Of a DNA stretch of 64,000 nt, positions 35,898 through 45,100 are shown in pieces. The stretch spans positions 97,336 to 161,335 of the forward strand of contig NZ_JAKREU010000008.1 of NCBI RefSeq assembly GCF_022664435.1, read 5' to 3'. Both the position numbers and the translations under genes were made by a program. The notes under the pieces are model-generated. The model did not search any database. It had not been told where the DNA came from and saw only the letters and a program-made list of their open reading frames with translations. Position 1 is the first letter of the stretch; the number at the start of each line of letters is the position of its first letter. This DNA comes from Sphingomonas panni. Lineage in GTDB: Bacteria; Pseudomonadota; Alphaproteobacteria; Sphingomonadales; Sphingomonadaceae.

Positions 35898-36126
35898 GCG
35901 CCAGCAATTCGGGCTTCCCCTGCCCTTCCAACTCGCCAAGCCGCTGTGCCGTAGCGTCGACGCCGTCGTCAGGCGCGTTTTCCCAAGGCTTTAACAAAAT
36001 TCCTTCTGGCTAACGATCCAACAGTCGTTACGGGCGTTATCAATATCGCTGAGCTGATTTCCCAGATACGGTAGACGGCGCAGCAGATGCTGCCTTTTGG
36101 CAGTATTTGGGAGGCGTCGGTTAACC

Positions 36127-36567
36127 ATGATGGACAAGGAACTGCTTCGCGGTCTTGAGGAGCATCACCGAGTCATCCGGGTTGGCCTCACGTTAATTCA
36201 GAGTCACTGCGCAACCGACTGCGCGAACATTGCCGGTCTGGAAAAGGCTCGCTTAGATCTAACCCGCGCAAGCCGCGAAAGGTCGGCGTTTGTTAGCGAC
36301 TGCATTATTCCGCGTTTACTGGAAACGGCAGACAGCGACGATCGTGCTGCGCTGTCGGATTTCCTTGTCGCCTTCACCTCTAAGAGGCTCATCTCAGACA
36401 AACACATCGAAAGGTGGACCGACGACAAGATCGCAGCCGACGTACCTGGCTACTGCGCGGCCGCTCGTACCATCTGGTCAATGATGGAGGAGCAAATGGA
36501 ACGCGAAACTCGCGTGCTCGGAGCGCGCTTGCTGCGCAACTCCGAGCTATGCAGCGCGCGACGCTGA
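36127..36567 (+). CDS. Hypothetical helical protein
   Basis: 146 aa from ATG 36127, with GGGAGG at about 36109-36114. The sequence is predicted all-helical, with EEHHRVIRVGLTLIQSHC near the start and ERETRVLGARLL near the end. The EEHHRVI segment recalls hemerythrin-like bundles, but the full set of metal-binding His/Glu residues is not visible, so that family is not claimed. No partner gene is close. Confidence 0.55.
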   Translation: MMDKELLRGLEEHHRVIRVGLTLIQSHCATDCANIAGLEKARLDLTRASRERSAFVSDCIIPRLLETADSDDRAALSDFLVAFTSKRLISDKHIERWTDDKIAADVPGYCAAARTIWSMMEEQMERETRVLGARLLRNSELCSARR

Positions 36568-36603
36568 GCCTTTACCGTCGCCGCGACTGACGGCGGGGTT
36601 GTC

Positions 36604-36918
36604 TCAAGCGGAGGCGATAGGCGAGCGCCCATACTTTTCGAACAGCAGGTTCAGGGCTTCCGCCATGAGTTTGACTTGGTCGGTGTCGTGCTCGACAGCC
36701 AGCATCGCAAGCTGCTTACGAACCGCGGGATCGAAGTAACCGGCAATGTTCACCTTGCCGTTCCGGCGAGGGCCCGGCGCCGCCCGAACAGGCCCGTCCC
36801 CCTCCCCCGCCTCGACCGCCTCGGCCGGTCGAGCGATAGGCGACGGCGCTGGCGCAACCTTGCCGCCAATCTCTCCCAGCTTACCCAGACCTGCTGCGAA
36901 GCCAACCTTTCTAGTCAT
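36604..36918 (-). CDS. ParG-like ribbon-helix-helix partition protein
   Basis: 104 aa: a disordered Pro/Ala-rich N-terminal half, then a C-terminal ribbon-helix-helix (KVNIAGYFDPAVRKQLAMLA at about 55-74, followed by AEALNLLFEKYG). This is the layout of ParG and related small centromere-binding proteins, whose flexible N-terminus stimulates the partner ATPase. Its start overlaps the parA stop by 4 nt. The adjacent arrays of 4-bp boxes with 8-bp period are what such a dimer would bind. Confidence 0.78.
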   Translation of the reverse strand: MTRKVGFAAGLGKLGEIGGKVAPAPSPIARPAEAVEAGEGDGPVRAAPGPRRNGKVNIAGYFDPAVRKQLAMLAVEHDTDQVKLMAEALNLLFEKYGRSPIASA

Positions 36919-37583
36919 GCCGCCTCACCCTTCTTCTTACGCTGCGCAGGTGCACGTGTGCGAGTGTGCAGCTGTGCGACCACCCAGTCAAACAAGGCGG
37001 TCACCTCTGCGGCAGCTTTTCCGTTCGGCTCGACCTCCTGCGCTGCTTGGCCCGAAATCATACAGCGGCTGAAGGCGACGCGATCCCCAAACGACGGGTC
37101 CGCGACCTGAAGCCCGAACGACGAAGCGATCGTCTCGGCCGCCTCCTGGCCACCAGTGCCTTGGTGAGGCACGCTGTTGAGGACCGCGAACGCCGTTTTG
37201 CCAACCAGCTTCAACAGCTCGACTGTCTTCGCCATAGCCCTGAGATCCATGATCGTGGGCTGACACGGTACGAGGATCAGATCTGCCGCCTTTGCCGCCT
37301 CGAGAGCTGTGCTCTCGCTGTGCGGAGCCGTGTCGAGGATTACCACGTCGGCCCCCATCGACTTCGCTTCCTCGAGAACCTTTGTCAGCCTGGATGGCTG
37401 GATCGATAGCACTGCGGGCGTCTCATCCGCGCGATGATCCTTCCATTCGGCTGCGCTGGCCTGTGGATCGAGGTCGAGGAGCAAGGTGTTCTTGCCGGTA
37501 GCGGCGAAAGCTGTCGCAAGGTGGATCGCGAGCGTCGTTTTTCCGACCCCGCCCTTCTGCGCAATGAGAGCCACTGTCTTCAT
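36915..37583 (-). CDS. parA: ParA/ParF-type partition ATPase
   Basis: 222 aa from ATG 37583; the longer frame from 37775 runs into the repeat array. The deviant Walker A is QKGGVGKTT (about 9-17), Walker A' is LLLDLDPQASA, and Walker B is VVILDTAPHSES. It lacks the N-terminal helix-turn-helix of long ParAs and so matches ParF-like (type Ib) ATPases. These polymerise or pattern on the nucleoid to segregate plasmids. The promoter coincides with array A1, so autoregulation by the ribbon-helix-helix protein is likely. Confidence 0.92.
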   Translation of the reverse strand: MKTVALIAQKGGVGKTTLAIHLATAFAATGKNTLLLDLDPQASAAEWKDHRADETPAVLSIQPSRLTKVLEEAKSMGADVVILDTAPHSESTALEAAKAADLILVPCQPTIMDLRAMAKTVELLKLVGKTAFAVLNSVPHQGTGGQEAAETIASSFGLQVADPSFGDRVAFSRCMISGQAAQEVEPNGKAAAEVTALFDWVVAQLHTRTRAPAQRKKKGEAA

Positions 37584-37606
37584 CTTGATATCCTCGCTTT
37601 GCCCTA

Positions 37607-37722
37607 TGCACAGTCGTGACTGTGCACACGTGCGCGATTGCGTTGGTACGTATGCCCACACTCGCGCTAGCGCACAAGCGCGAAAACGCACGTGCGCGCG
37701 TGTGCACAGGTGCACGGTCGCA
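37607..37722. repeat. Partition-site array A1: YGCR boxes every 8 bp
   Basis: Fifteen tetramer positions spaced exactly 8 bp apart (4-bp box, 4-bp spacer), 12 of which match YGCR (TGCA, TGCG, CGCG or CGCA). From 37623 to 37722, 11 of 13 match. The array begins 24 bp upstream of the parA start and should include the parA operator. The ParG centromere of plasmid TP228 is also built of 4-bp boxes (ACTC) with 4-bp spacers, so this looks like a centromere/operator with a different box. Confidence 0.8.
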
Positions 37723-37990
37723 CCAGTGTCTGAACCGTTGTTGCGTTGAATGACCTTGTTCAATGGTGCCAACACAGCTGCTCAAGCCAGCTCGGCTCAA
37801 AGCAATGACGCTGCGCCGGTGAGCCGACTGGTTTCTGGGGCGGGTCTCGCACGTGCGGGCTCTACCCTGCGTCGCTTAGCTGGCGGCGTCAGGCCGCCCC
37901 TAAGCACCTCCTCTTACCATCCTCGGTGAGCCCTTCCCGTTCAACATCCATCAGCTACCCACACGACAAGCAGCCCGACTACAGATCCTT

Positions 37991-38074
37991 CGCACTATCG
38001 CGTAATCACGACCGTGCGACGACGCACCCTCGCACCTGTGCACACCTGCGACAGTGCATTATCGCAATAGTGCG
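37991..38074. repeat. Partition-site array A2: YGCR boxes every 8 bp
   Basis: Eleven consecutive 8-bp units; ten boxes are exact YGCR (the exception is CACG at 38007). It starts 368 bp (46 x 8) after the box at 37623. It lies in the same gene-free 0.9 kb as A1 and A3; between the arrays I see no gene. Confidence 0.8.
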
Positions 38075-38179
38075 CCGAGCCAATGCAGCCCTTAGCGCCG
38101 TGTCGCAGAGATCGCGTCGGCGACCTGTCGTCCCTCGGCCGAGCCAGAGCCATGCGCCACGCAATCACGGCGGTCGCAT

Positions 38180-38199
38180 CGCACCTGTGCACCAGTGCA
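38180..38199. repeat. Short YGCR mini-array
   Basis: CGCA, TGCA and TGCA at 38180, 38188 and 38196 keep the 8-bp period for three units. Possibly a decayed or auxiliary part of the partition site. Confidence 0.5.
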
Positions 38200-38379
38200 C
38201 CGGTGATTCATTCCATCGCAGGGTGTGGAGCATAACGCTTTCGCACGATCCCCAACGCTAAGGGGGCGGGTGAAAAGGGAGCTTCTGAACTAGCTGGCGC
38301 CTTCGGGGGGAGGGCACCCCACGACCTTGGCAGGCTAGAGCCAAGCGCACTCGCTCACGCATACGCTCCCAGACATACG

Positions 38380-38479
38380 TGCATCGACGCGCGGGTGCGC
38401 TGGTGCACAGAAGCGTAATTGCGACGTCGCAGACGTGCAAGTGAGCACCTGTGCACAGGTGCGCGGTCGCACACTCGCG
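38380..38479. repeat. Partition-site array A3: NGCR boxes every 8 bp
   Basis: Thirteen consecutive 8-bp units; eleven boxes are exact YGCR and two are AGCR, so all fit NGCR. It contains the 18-bp perfect palindrome GCACCTGTGCACAGGTGC (38445-38462). It ends 4 bp before the stop codon of the next gene, marking the left limit of that gene. Confidence 0.8.
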
Positions 38480-38483
38480 ATAC

Positions 38484-38933
38484 CTATATCAGTATGCCGA
38501 CGATGACCAACATCAGGGCGGCGTTGGACGCGAGGATCTTCCCGACGCCCAGCGCGCGAGCCGATCGGCCTTTCCTCCTGGTAGACCAGGTGCGGTCGAT
38601 CCCGGTACGTACTGCCAATATCCCGTCGACGGCTAGGACGGACCCTATAACGAACAGCATCAGGGTGAAGGCCTTCACAAATTCTCGACCTGATGACGGC
38701 GATATGGCGAACGCAGCCACGAGACAGACCGTCGCGATCCCGTAGAGCGATGCGCCAGCATCGAGGAGACCGGACATCAGGAGACGGCGAGGTTGGCTCC
38801 ACGGGATCGGCACAAACATCGTCGGCCTTCTGCAGACGCGGCACGGCTCAACCGGACTGGCGGGCGGCCACGCTCCGAGGCGATTGCCGCAATATCCGCA
38901 TGTCGGCGCAGTGGGGGAGGGGGCCGTTTGCAT
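38484..38933 (-). CDS. Hypothetical membrane protein with N-terminal zinc ribbon
   Basis: 149 aa. Two CxxC pairs near residues 12-15 (CGYC) and 31-34 (CRVC) suggest a small zinc ribbon. Three hydrophobic segments follow (about 52-75, 85-105, 130-149). Function unknown. It heads or joins the leftward series of backbone genes ahead of the partition arrays. Confidence 0.55.
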   Translation of the reverse strand: MQTAPSPTAPTCGYCGNRLGAWPPASPVEPCRVCRRPTMFVPIPWSQPRRLLMSGLLDAGASLYGIATVCLVAAFAISPSSGREFVKAFTLMLFVIGSVLAVDGILAVRTGIDRTWSTRRKGRSARALGVGKILASNAALMLVIVGILI

Positions 38934-38936
38934 CGA

Positions 38937-39236
38937 CTACGCTGACGGATCCGTGATGGTTTCGTCTGCCGGCACGTCGGCGCGCATGGAGGCATTGTAG
39001 CAGGCGGGGTCGCAGAACAGCATAGGACGGCCTCTACACGTCATCTGGTGCCCCTCCAGCATGACGGGCCTGCTTGCCAGTCGCTGGCATCGCTCGTTGG
39101 TCTTCGTCATGAAGCCGCAAGGGATGGCGATCGGTTCACCACGCGGCGCCTCCATCTCGGCCGCGTCTAGCGGCTCTATGTTGAGGTCCGGGGCAGGATC
39201 GAAGAAGTCCCGCTGCTGGATACGCGCGTGTTTCAT
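38937..39236 (-). CDS. Hypothetical Cys-containing small protein
   Basis: 99 aa, starting MKHARIQQRDFFDPAPDLNI. Cysteines at about 40, 50, 67, 75 and 79 include a C-x(3)-C pair (CDPAC) and may bind a metal. No family recognised. It lies 3 nt upstream of the membrane-protein gene and is likely in the same transcript. Confidence 0.5.
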   Translation of the reverse strand: MKHARIQQRDFFDPAPDLNIEPLDAAEMEAPRGEPIAIPCGFMTKTNERCQRLASRPVMLEGHQMTCRGRPMLFCDPACYNASMRADVPADETITDPSA

Positions 39237-39317
39237 ATGGACACCTGACGACGATGGGGGAGGGGGCTCTCGAGCGATGCTCTCGCTCGCCTGCTAACTC
39301 CCTCTCCCCTCTAAAGC

Positions 39318-40139
39318 TTATTGCCTCGGCGCTGGTGGTGCCATCGGAGGCGCCGGGGAGGGCGCCGGTCCGATCGAAGCTCCAGTTGGTTGGGGCAACC
39401 GCGTCTGTGCCTGATTGGTCAGCTTGACGAAGGCGTCGAGCATCGCGACCGAAGTGATCTTGCCCATGTCGGTGCTGGTATACGCACCTCCGAGAGCGCC
39501 GACGCCGGCGTTGGTGAGCAGACCGCCTCCCAGGATCGACAGATCCTTTTTGCGGGCCGAGCCCGTCGCGATCGCCTGTTGGATGCCGGTTTTCACCTCG
39601 ATCAAGGTAAGCATGGTCTGGCTCGACTTGACCTTCTGTTTGAACCCGAGGCCGCCGGGGAACATCGTGCCGAGCCCGCCTCCGCTGCCACCCGCATCAG
39701 AATCCGAATAGAGCACCTTGGCCTGGAGAAGGTAATCCGCGGCCTTCAGAGTGGCTTGGTTGTTCGCGCCAGCGACGCTTCCACCCGCTGCGAGCTGACG
39801 CTCTCGCTGCAGGGCGTCGAAGCCTTCTCCACGATCGACGACCTGGAAGCAGCCCGATTGAGCAACGAGAAGCTTCAGCAGGGGGATCGGATCAACACGC
39901 TGACTCCCGCCGTTCTGGGCTTCTGCCATCCGCATCAGCGCCGCAAGGCCCGGGGGAATGCCCTCGGCGGTTCCTCCAGCGGCGCGCTCCTCCACCAACG
40001 CGATGGTCCCGTAGGGTCGATCGCAGCGTGGAACCTGCGTATTCTCGTCGATCCCGATCCCCCCCTTACCCGCCTTCTGGGCGAGCGCCGGCGAAGCCGA
40101 CGCTGCGAGCAATGCCATGATTGCGATAGTACGGCGCAT
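39318..40139 (-). CDS. CsgG-like outer-membrane assembly protein
   Basis: A 273-aa product from ATG 40139, with GAGGGAGGG upstream. A signal peptide spans about residues 1-21 (ending ALAQ). The middle resembles CsgG/HfaB lipoproteins: PLLKLLVAQSGCFQVVDRGE, then RERQLAAGG, then ADYLLQAKVLYSD, and LTLIEVKTGIQQAIATGSA. The C-terminus is Pro-rich (APSPAPPMAPPAPRQ). No lipobox cysteine is visible at the cleavage site. Among transfer genes it could build a small envelope pore, but this is not established. Confidence 0.7.
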   Translation of the reverse strand: MRRTIAIMALLAASASPALAQKAGKGGIGIDENTQVPRCDRPYGTIALVEERAAGGTAEGIPPGLAALMRMAEAQNGGSQRVDPIPLLKLLVAQSGCFQVVDRGEGFDALQRERQLAAGGSVAGANNQATLKAADYLLQAKVLYSDSDAGGSGGGLGTMFPGGLGFKQKVKSSQTMLTLIEVKTGIQQAIATGSARKKDLSILGGGLLTNAGVGALGGAYTSTDMGKITSVAMLDAFVKLTNQAQTRLPQPTGASIGPAPSPAPPMAPPAPRQ

Positions 40140-40212
40140 TGTATCCCTCCCTCGTTCGATGATCGTGTACCATAGGTTTGTTGCTATCTCAGTGCGTTGC
40201 GACTGAAATGAC

Positions 40213-40878
40213 CTATTCCAGAAAGCCCTTTGCGCTGTCGGCTTTGACCTCGAGAGCGCGAGCAAGACCGGTCTGCAGCCGGATCGTCTTGTCTGTTGAT
40301 CCGACCACCTTCACCGGAGCCATCATTTCCTTTGCTGTGGTCGAGCCGAAAAGGCGGTCATTCCCGTGCCAGAAGGCCGTCAGCCCCTCCGCAATCCTGA
40401 CGCGGTAGGTCCCGACCTGGACCGGTGTTGCCGTCTTCTTCCCCCCAGCTACGTAGATCCCCAACACATCCTTGTCGGTCGCGACGTCGTTCAAGACGAC
40501 CACGTAGCCATGATTGGGCCTGTCTGGAGCGCGAAACCTTAGAATGCCCTGTCGACGGTTAAGGTCGGTTGCCGGTGTGGTGAACACCGTGCCGCTTTCC
40601 GGGAATGGCACTGGAATCATCCTCTGAAATGCCGACGTCATCACCGAGGTGTACGTCCTATAGATGACATACATGCCCCCGAGCGCGACGGCCGGAACTA
40701 GGATTGCTTGAAGTAGCGCACGTCCGACGCCGGCCATTTGCCATCTTGCGTTGGTCCATGACGATCCCTGGCCCATTTCCACACGCCCGCGCTTGTCGTT
40801 CCAGATCGTCGGGCCGTCATCGATACCCTGGCGCCTCCGATACCGGGCCCGCATATAGTCGCGATCATCAAGCCCCAT
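40213..40878 (-). CDS. Hypothetical single-pass membrane protein
   Basis: 221 aa with the N-terminus MGLDDRDYMRARYRRRQG, a hydrophobic segment near 53-72 (LLQAILVPAVALGGMYVIYR), then an exported or cytosolic beta-rich domain with GTYRVRIAEGLTAFWHGNDR. I recall the MGLDDRDYMR-type start from small proteins of alphaproteobacterial conjugative elements, but no function can be given. Confidence 0.55.
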   Translation of the reverse strand: MGLDDRDYMRARYRRRQGIDDGPTIWNDKRGRVEMGQGSSWTNARWQMAGVGRALLQAILVPAVALGGMYVIYRTYTSVMTSAFQRMIPVPFPESGTVFTTPATDLNRRQGILRFRAPDRPNHGYVVVLNDVATDKDVLGIYVAGGKKTATPVQVGTYRVRIAEGLTAFWHGNDRLFGSTTAKEMMAPVKVVGSTDKTIRLQTGLARALEVKADSAKGFLE

Positions 40879-41206
40879 GACGTGCCGCTCCAGTTGTTAT
40901 GGCGCGCTTCGTCACGGCGCGGTGATGCAGAATCTTCAGCTGCTGCATGAAGTCGGCGATGACGAAGGAAAACTCGTCTGCGACCTCCTTCTCGGCCGCA
41001 CATTCCGGCGCGATCGAAGCCGCGGCGAGCACCAAATGAGCCGCTGCAATCGGATGCTCATCCATGAGGTGAAAGGCTCTCGTGCGAAGATCGTCGGCCA
41101 GCTCCTCGGCGGGGGTGTGTACCCCGGCTTGGCTGGTAGGGGCGCTCTGAGCGTCATCTAATCCGCTGGCTTCGGCAGATGGACGTGATCGTTCGGCTAT
41201 TGCCAT
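40868..41206 (-). CDS. Hypothetical helical protein
   Basis: 112 aa, predicted helical (AEELADDLRTRAFHLMDEHP, then EKEVADEFSFVIADFMQQLK). Its end overlaps the start of the next downstream gene by 11 nt, and it begins 2 nt after the DUF2726 gene, so it belongs to the transfer-gene operon. No family recognised. Confidence 0.5.
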   Translation of the reverse strand: MAIAERSRPSAEASGLDDAQSAPTSQAGVHTPAEELADDLRTRAFHLMDEHPIAAAHLVLAAASIAPECAAEKEVADEFSFVIADFMQQLKILHHRAVTKRAITTGAARHGA

Positions 41207-41208
41207 GG

Positions 41209-41718
41209 CTACATGACCTCGTGGCGGGGAAGGTTCTGTGCGGGGAGGGGTCGCAGCGACGCGACGATCGGCATGACGTCGTTGAAGTTGGGCTGCACGC
41301 GCCCGGGCACGCGGATCGTGCGATATCCCGCATAAGCCGTCATTTCGTCGCGAACGCGGTCCTTGAACGGGTTATGCGACCAGTCGTCGACCTCGATTAG
41401 CGCGACGATCAGGCCCGTCGCACGATCCTGCGCCACGAAGTCGACGATCTTCTGCGAAAAGGCATTCCGGTCGGAAATCTTGCTCTTCCGCATTGGGCTT
41501 TGCGGTACGCGCAGAAGCGCTCCCATCGCGACTTGCGCATGGATACGGCAGTGCGGCAGGGCGCGCTCGAGGACGTTGAGCATGGCCGTCTCGCGCGGGG
41601 TCAGGAAGCGTTTCGCAACCGGGCGCGGTGGACCGAATATGTTTCGAACACCTAGCGCCTTCAGGATGAGGACGGCCGAGACCAATGCGATCAGGAGGGG
41701 GAGGGGCTTGTCCATCAT
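41209..41718 (-). CDS. DUF2726-type protein with N-terminal membrane anchor
   Basis: 169 aa. A hydrophobic N-terminus (about 5-22) is followed by the DUF2726 pattern: FLTPRETAMLNVLERALPHC, AQVAMGALLRV, KIVDFVAQDRATGLIVALIE, VDDWSH, and R-VRDEMTAYAGYRTIRV. The VDF and IEVDD residues suggest a restriction-endonuclease-like fold. Overlap with the neighbouring gene's stop suggests coupling. DNA or RNA cleavage is inferred from the fold only. Confidence 0.7.
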   Translation of the reverse strand: MMDKPLPLLIALVSAVLILKALGVRNIFGPPRPVAKRFLTPRETAMLNVLERALPHCRIHAQVAMGALLRVPQSPMRKSKISDRNAFSQKIVDFVAQDRATGLIVALIEVDDWSHNPFKDRVRDEMTAYAGYRTIRVPGRVQPNFNDVMPIVASLRPLPAQNLPRHEVM

Positions 41719-42119
41719 CGGACGGCACTCAGAGGGATCGAATCCGATGTTTTGCCGCTCTCAGCCGCTGATAGCCGGTTTTCGGACATAGAAAGCCACT
41801 GCACCTCTTTTGATGATGCTGGCCTTCCGGGGATGAGCTGCGCGGCGACGACGATGATCGCGAATATGACTAGGACCCGGGCGAGTTGAACGATCATGCG
41901 CCGATCGATCGATCGGCGCGCATCGTCCTTCTTCTCCAGTTCGGCTGCACCCTGCAGACAGGCGAGCGCTCCGTCACTCAGGATACGAGCATTTTGGGTT
42001 TCGTCGTCAAACAGGGTGGCGTCGCCACTCGAAAACCGACTGGCTCGAATAGCGAGCAGATCATGCGCGAGCCTGCGCAACTCTTCGGACGTGGGTTTGC
42101 TCTGAAATATCGGGCTCAT
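41715..42119 (-). CDS. Hypothetical single-pass membrane protein downstream of relaxase
   Basis: 134 aa starting at ATG 42119, with TGAGGAACG upstream; a GTG at 42131 overlapping the relaxase stop is an alternative. A soluble N-terminal half is followed by a membrane segment near 83-100 (LARVLVIFAIIVVAAQLI). It is coupled to the relaxase gene by position. Function unknown. Confidence 0.55.
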   Translation of the reverse strand: MSPIFQSKPTSEELRRLAHDLLAIRASRFSSGDATLFDDETQNARILSDGALACLQGAAELEKKDDARRSIDRRMIVQLARVLVIFAIIVVAAQLIPGRPASSKEVQWLSMSENRLSAAESGKTSDSIPLSAVR

Positions 42120-42127
42120 GGCGTTCC

Positions 42128-45100
42128 TCACATATCCAGGCTTAGATTTTTCTGAGGGAGCCCCGGCAGCTGGTCGCCGTGGCCAGGCATCGCGGGCAGG
42201 GAGCTCAAATCGTCCATGTCGAGCGGGCGCATTCCCAGCTCGTCGTCCTTCCGCGTCTCCGGGCGCTTCTGGCGATCCTCGTCATCCTTGCGGTCGAGCG
42301 CGAGGCCGTCACGCTCCATCTGCTTCGGATCCGAGTAGTCGTTCTCCGACTTGCCCATGGGTGGGAGGTCGTCAGCCGACGTCAGCGATGCGTCGAAGAT
42401 GATCCGCTGCCCGTCATCGCGATCGAGTGTCGCTGCTGCTGCGCTAAGCGCGTCGTCGGCCGCCTTGGTATGTCGCCCCGGGCCGTCGATATCGAGGCGT
42501 CCGAGGGTCTCGAGCGACGCCGTCTTGTTGCCGGGGTTGCTGTCGAGTTGTCGGTCCAGCTTCTGAAGGTTGTCGATGACCATCGTCAGCTCGAACCGCA
42601 CGCGGGTGACGGCGACGTTGAAAAGGCGCTGGTTGGACAGGTTGCGCTCGAAGCTGCGCATGGCGACTATCGCGTCGTTGGTCGTGACGCCCTGTGCCAT
42701 GTGCATGTTCAGGGCGTATGCGAGATCCATGCGGTGCATCATCCGGTCACCGTTCTCGAGCGTGACCTCGTCTTTGTTGGCCAGCTGTACGGTGACCTTC
42801 CCGTCCTCGATCCGAGTGATGGTGCCGAGCGAGGCGTTGAAAATCCCGCGGTCCTTGTCGTTATCCGTCCACCTGATGCGATCGCCCTCATGGATGCGGA
42901 TCGTCTCCAAGGTCGCGAGCGACATGCGATCCTTGCCGATCATGGGGTCCATGCGCTGGGGATTGAATTTGATGGCGCGCCCATTCTGGACCACCTCCAC
43001 CCTGCCGTTGGCGAAAGTGCGTCTGACCTCCGCCACGCCGCGGCGCAGGCCGAGCTCCGGGATCACCTCCTGTATCTGAAGCTGCTGACCCTTCTCGTAG
43101 GATTGGGCGTACCGCAGCTCCTCGCGGGTCAAATTGATGTTCTGCAGGACTGTAACGAACAAGCCATCGCCCTTGAGCGTGCCCTCGTCCCGCAAGCCCT
43201 TCTGGACCGCATCATTGATGTCCGCTCGTGTTTCGCGCCCGGAGGCGAAGATCGCCGTTTCAGCGCGCTTCTCCGGCGACAGGTCGAGCCATAGCTCCGC
43301 CGCACGCGCGGCCGGGTCTTGGTGTTCGACCACCTTGTCACCGAGCACTTTTAGCGCCTGGCCCGCCTTTCCGACGTTGGCGAGTGCTGCAACCGTCCGA
43401 AGCTGGTCGGTCTGCTGTCGCAGATTTTCATCCATCCGAGCCATGCCGATCATCGCCGCCTGCATCATCGCGAACGCCTTGCCGGCGTCGATCGGGAGCA
43501 GCTGCTGTCGGTCGCCGATGAGCGCGATACGTTCGATGCCGAGCGCCTCTGCGATCGTCAGCATCTTCAACATCTCCTGGTTGGAGACCATCGACGTCTC
43601 GTCGACGACGATGACCGTGTCCTTCAGCTCGTCCCGCCGCGCCTGAGCAGCCGGCGTGTTCGGGTTTATGGCGTGCTTCTCATTGTGCCAGATGAAGTGC
43701 GCGATCGTCTCGGCGCTGACGCCGGCGGCCTGCATCTGGTCGACCGACATCTCCCGATTGGGGATCGCATCGGGCCGGGCCATGCCCTCCTTCATGTCGG
43801 CGACCATCTTGTTCTGAAAGGCGAGGCCTAGCACCGACTTGCCTTCAGATTCCGCCACGCGTGCGACAGCTTGGAGCATCGTCGACTTGCCCGCGCCGGC
43901 GATGCCCTGCACCGCGACGATCTTGTCAGGCGAGGACACGACCAGCGTTGCGGCTGCAAGCTGTCCTTCGTTCAGCGCGTGAGGGGAGGCGGCCTGTAGG
44001 CGGTCTGGTGCCTCCGAAGGGGCAACCAGCGGTGTCGCAGTGCCTTTGCCGGCCTCTACTCGCTCAAGGATCCGTTCCTCGGTTCTGAGGGATTCCGGCG
44101 TCGTTACGGCGGCCACCATCCCGGCGCTGCTACGGATCTCGCCGGCAAGCAGCTTGCCCTTCTCGGTCAGCTGATCGATGCGCGCCTCGACGTGATCGAT
44201 CGTCACGCCCTTCAAATTGAAGTCGAGTGCCTTCTTGGCGACCTGGTTCTTCTCGAATGCCGCCTCGCGCTGGCCCAAGGTCCGGATCGCCGAGGCAACG
44301 GCGAGCTGCGCGTTGGCTTGCCCGGCGCTCTGCGCCATTCGCACGAAACCGCGGTCGACGAGCGGGTCGGGCGAACGCATCAAGCCCGACACCGTTTCTC
44401 TCGCCACCTTCACGGCGTCTGCGATGGCATTGTAGCTGCGGCCAATAGCCCCGGCGTTCTCACGCTGCTCCATCTTCGCGGCGGCGTTCATCGCACCCTC
44501 AAGCAGCGCCTTTCCGTCCCAACCGGCTGCGGCTGCATCCTTCATCCAGTCGAGGACCAGGCCGTCCCGATCCTCGAGGTTGAGTTTGGGATCGCGGGTT
44601 GTGACGGTGACACCGTCTCGCCCCTTAGGTGATACGATACCCAGCTCGGCCGCCTTCTCGAGGATCTGCTCACGGCGCTGGCTGAAGGTCTCGAGGACGT
44701 CCTTGGGCACCCCGACAATCTCGAACGTGCCGTGCTTTCCGGTCGCTACAAGTTGGTAGCCGAGCTTCTCCAACTCATTGCGGAGATACGCATGGTAGAT
44801 TGCGCCGATCACGGTGTTGTTCGCCCAGATTTTGTCAGCGTGGAGCGCATGCCACTCGCCATCCGGCCCCTTCGTCAGGTTGGCCAGGATCGCATGGATA
44901 TGGAGCTGGGGATCGAGCGCGCGGCTCGTGTCGTGCTGAAAGAGTGCGTAGACCAAATTGCCGGTCTTCACCGCCTCCGTTTTGCCGTCCTTCGTGATGC
45001 GCGTTTCAGCGAGGTTCTTCTCGATCCATGACAACGTCTGCTGGACCGCCTTGGTATGGGCTCCGTCCGGGCCGAGGATACGCTTGTCCCCTGCCACATA

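Noticed and set aside
36127..36567. Hemerythrin assignment for the 146-aa protein
   Set aside because: Only one EEHH motif is seen; the other His and acidic ligands needed for a di-iron site are not evident.
37607..38479. The periodic arrays read as a CRISPR or as integron attC sites
   Set aside because: The unit is 8 bp with only a 4-bp conserved box; there are no 25-40 bp repeats with unique spacers, no cas genes and no integrase.
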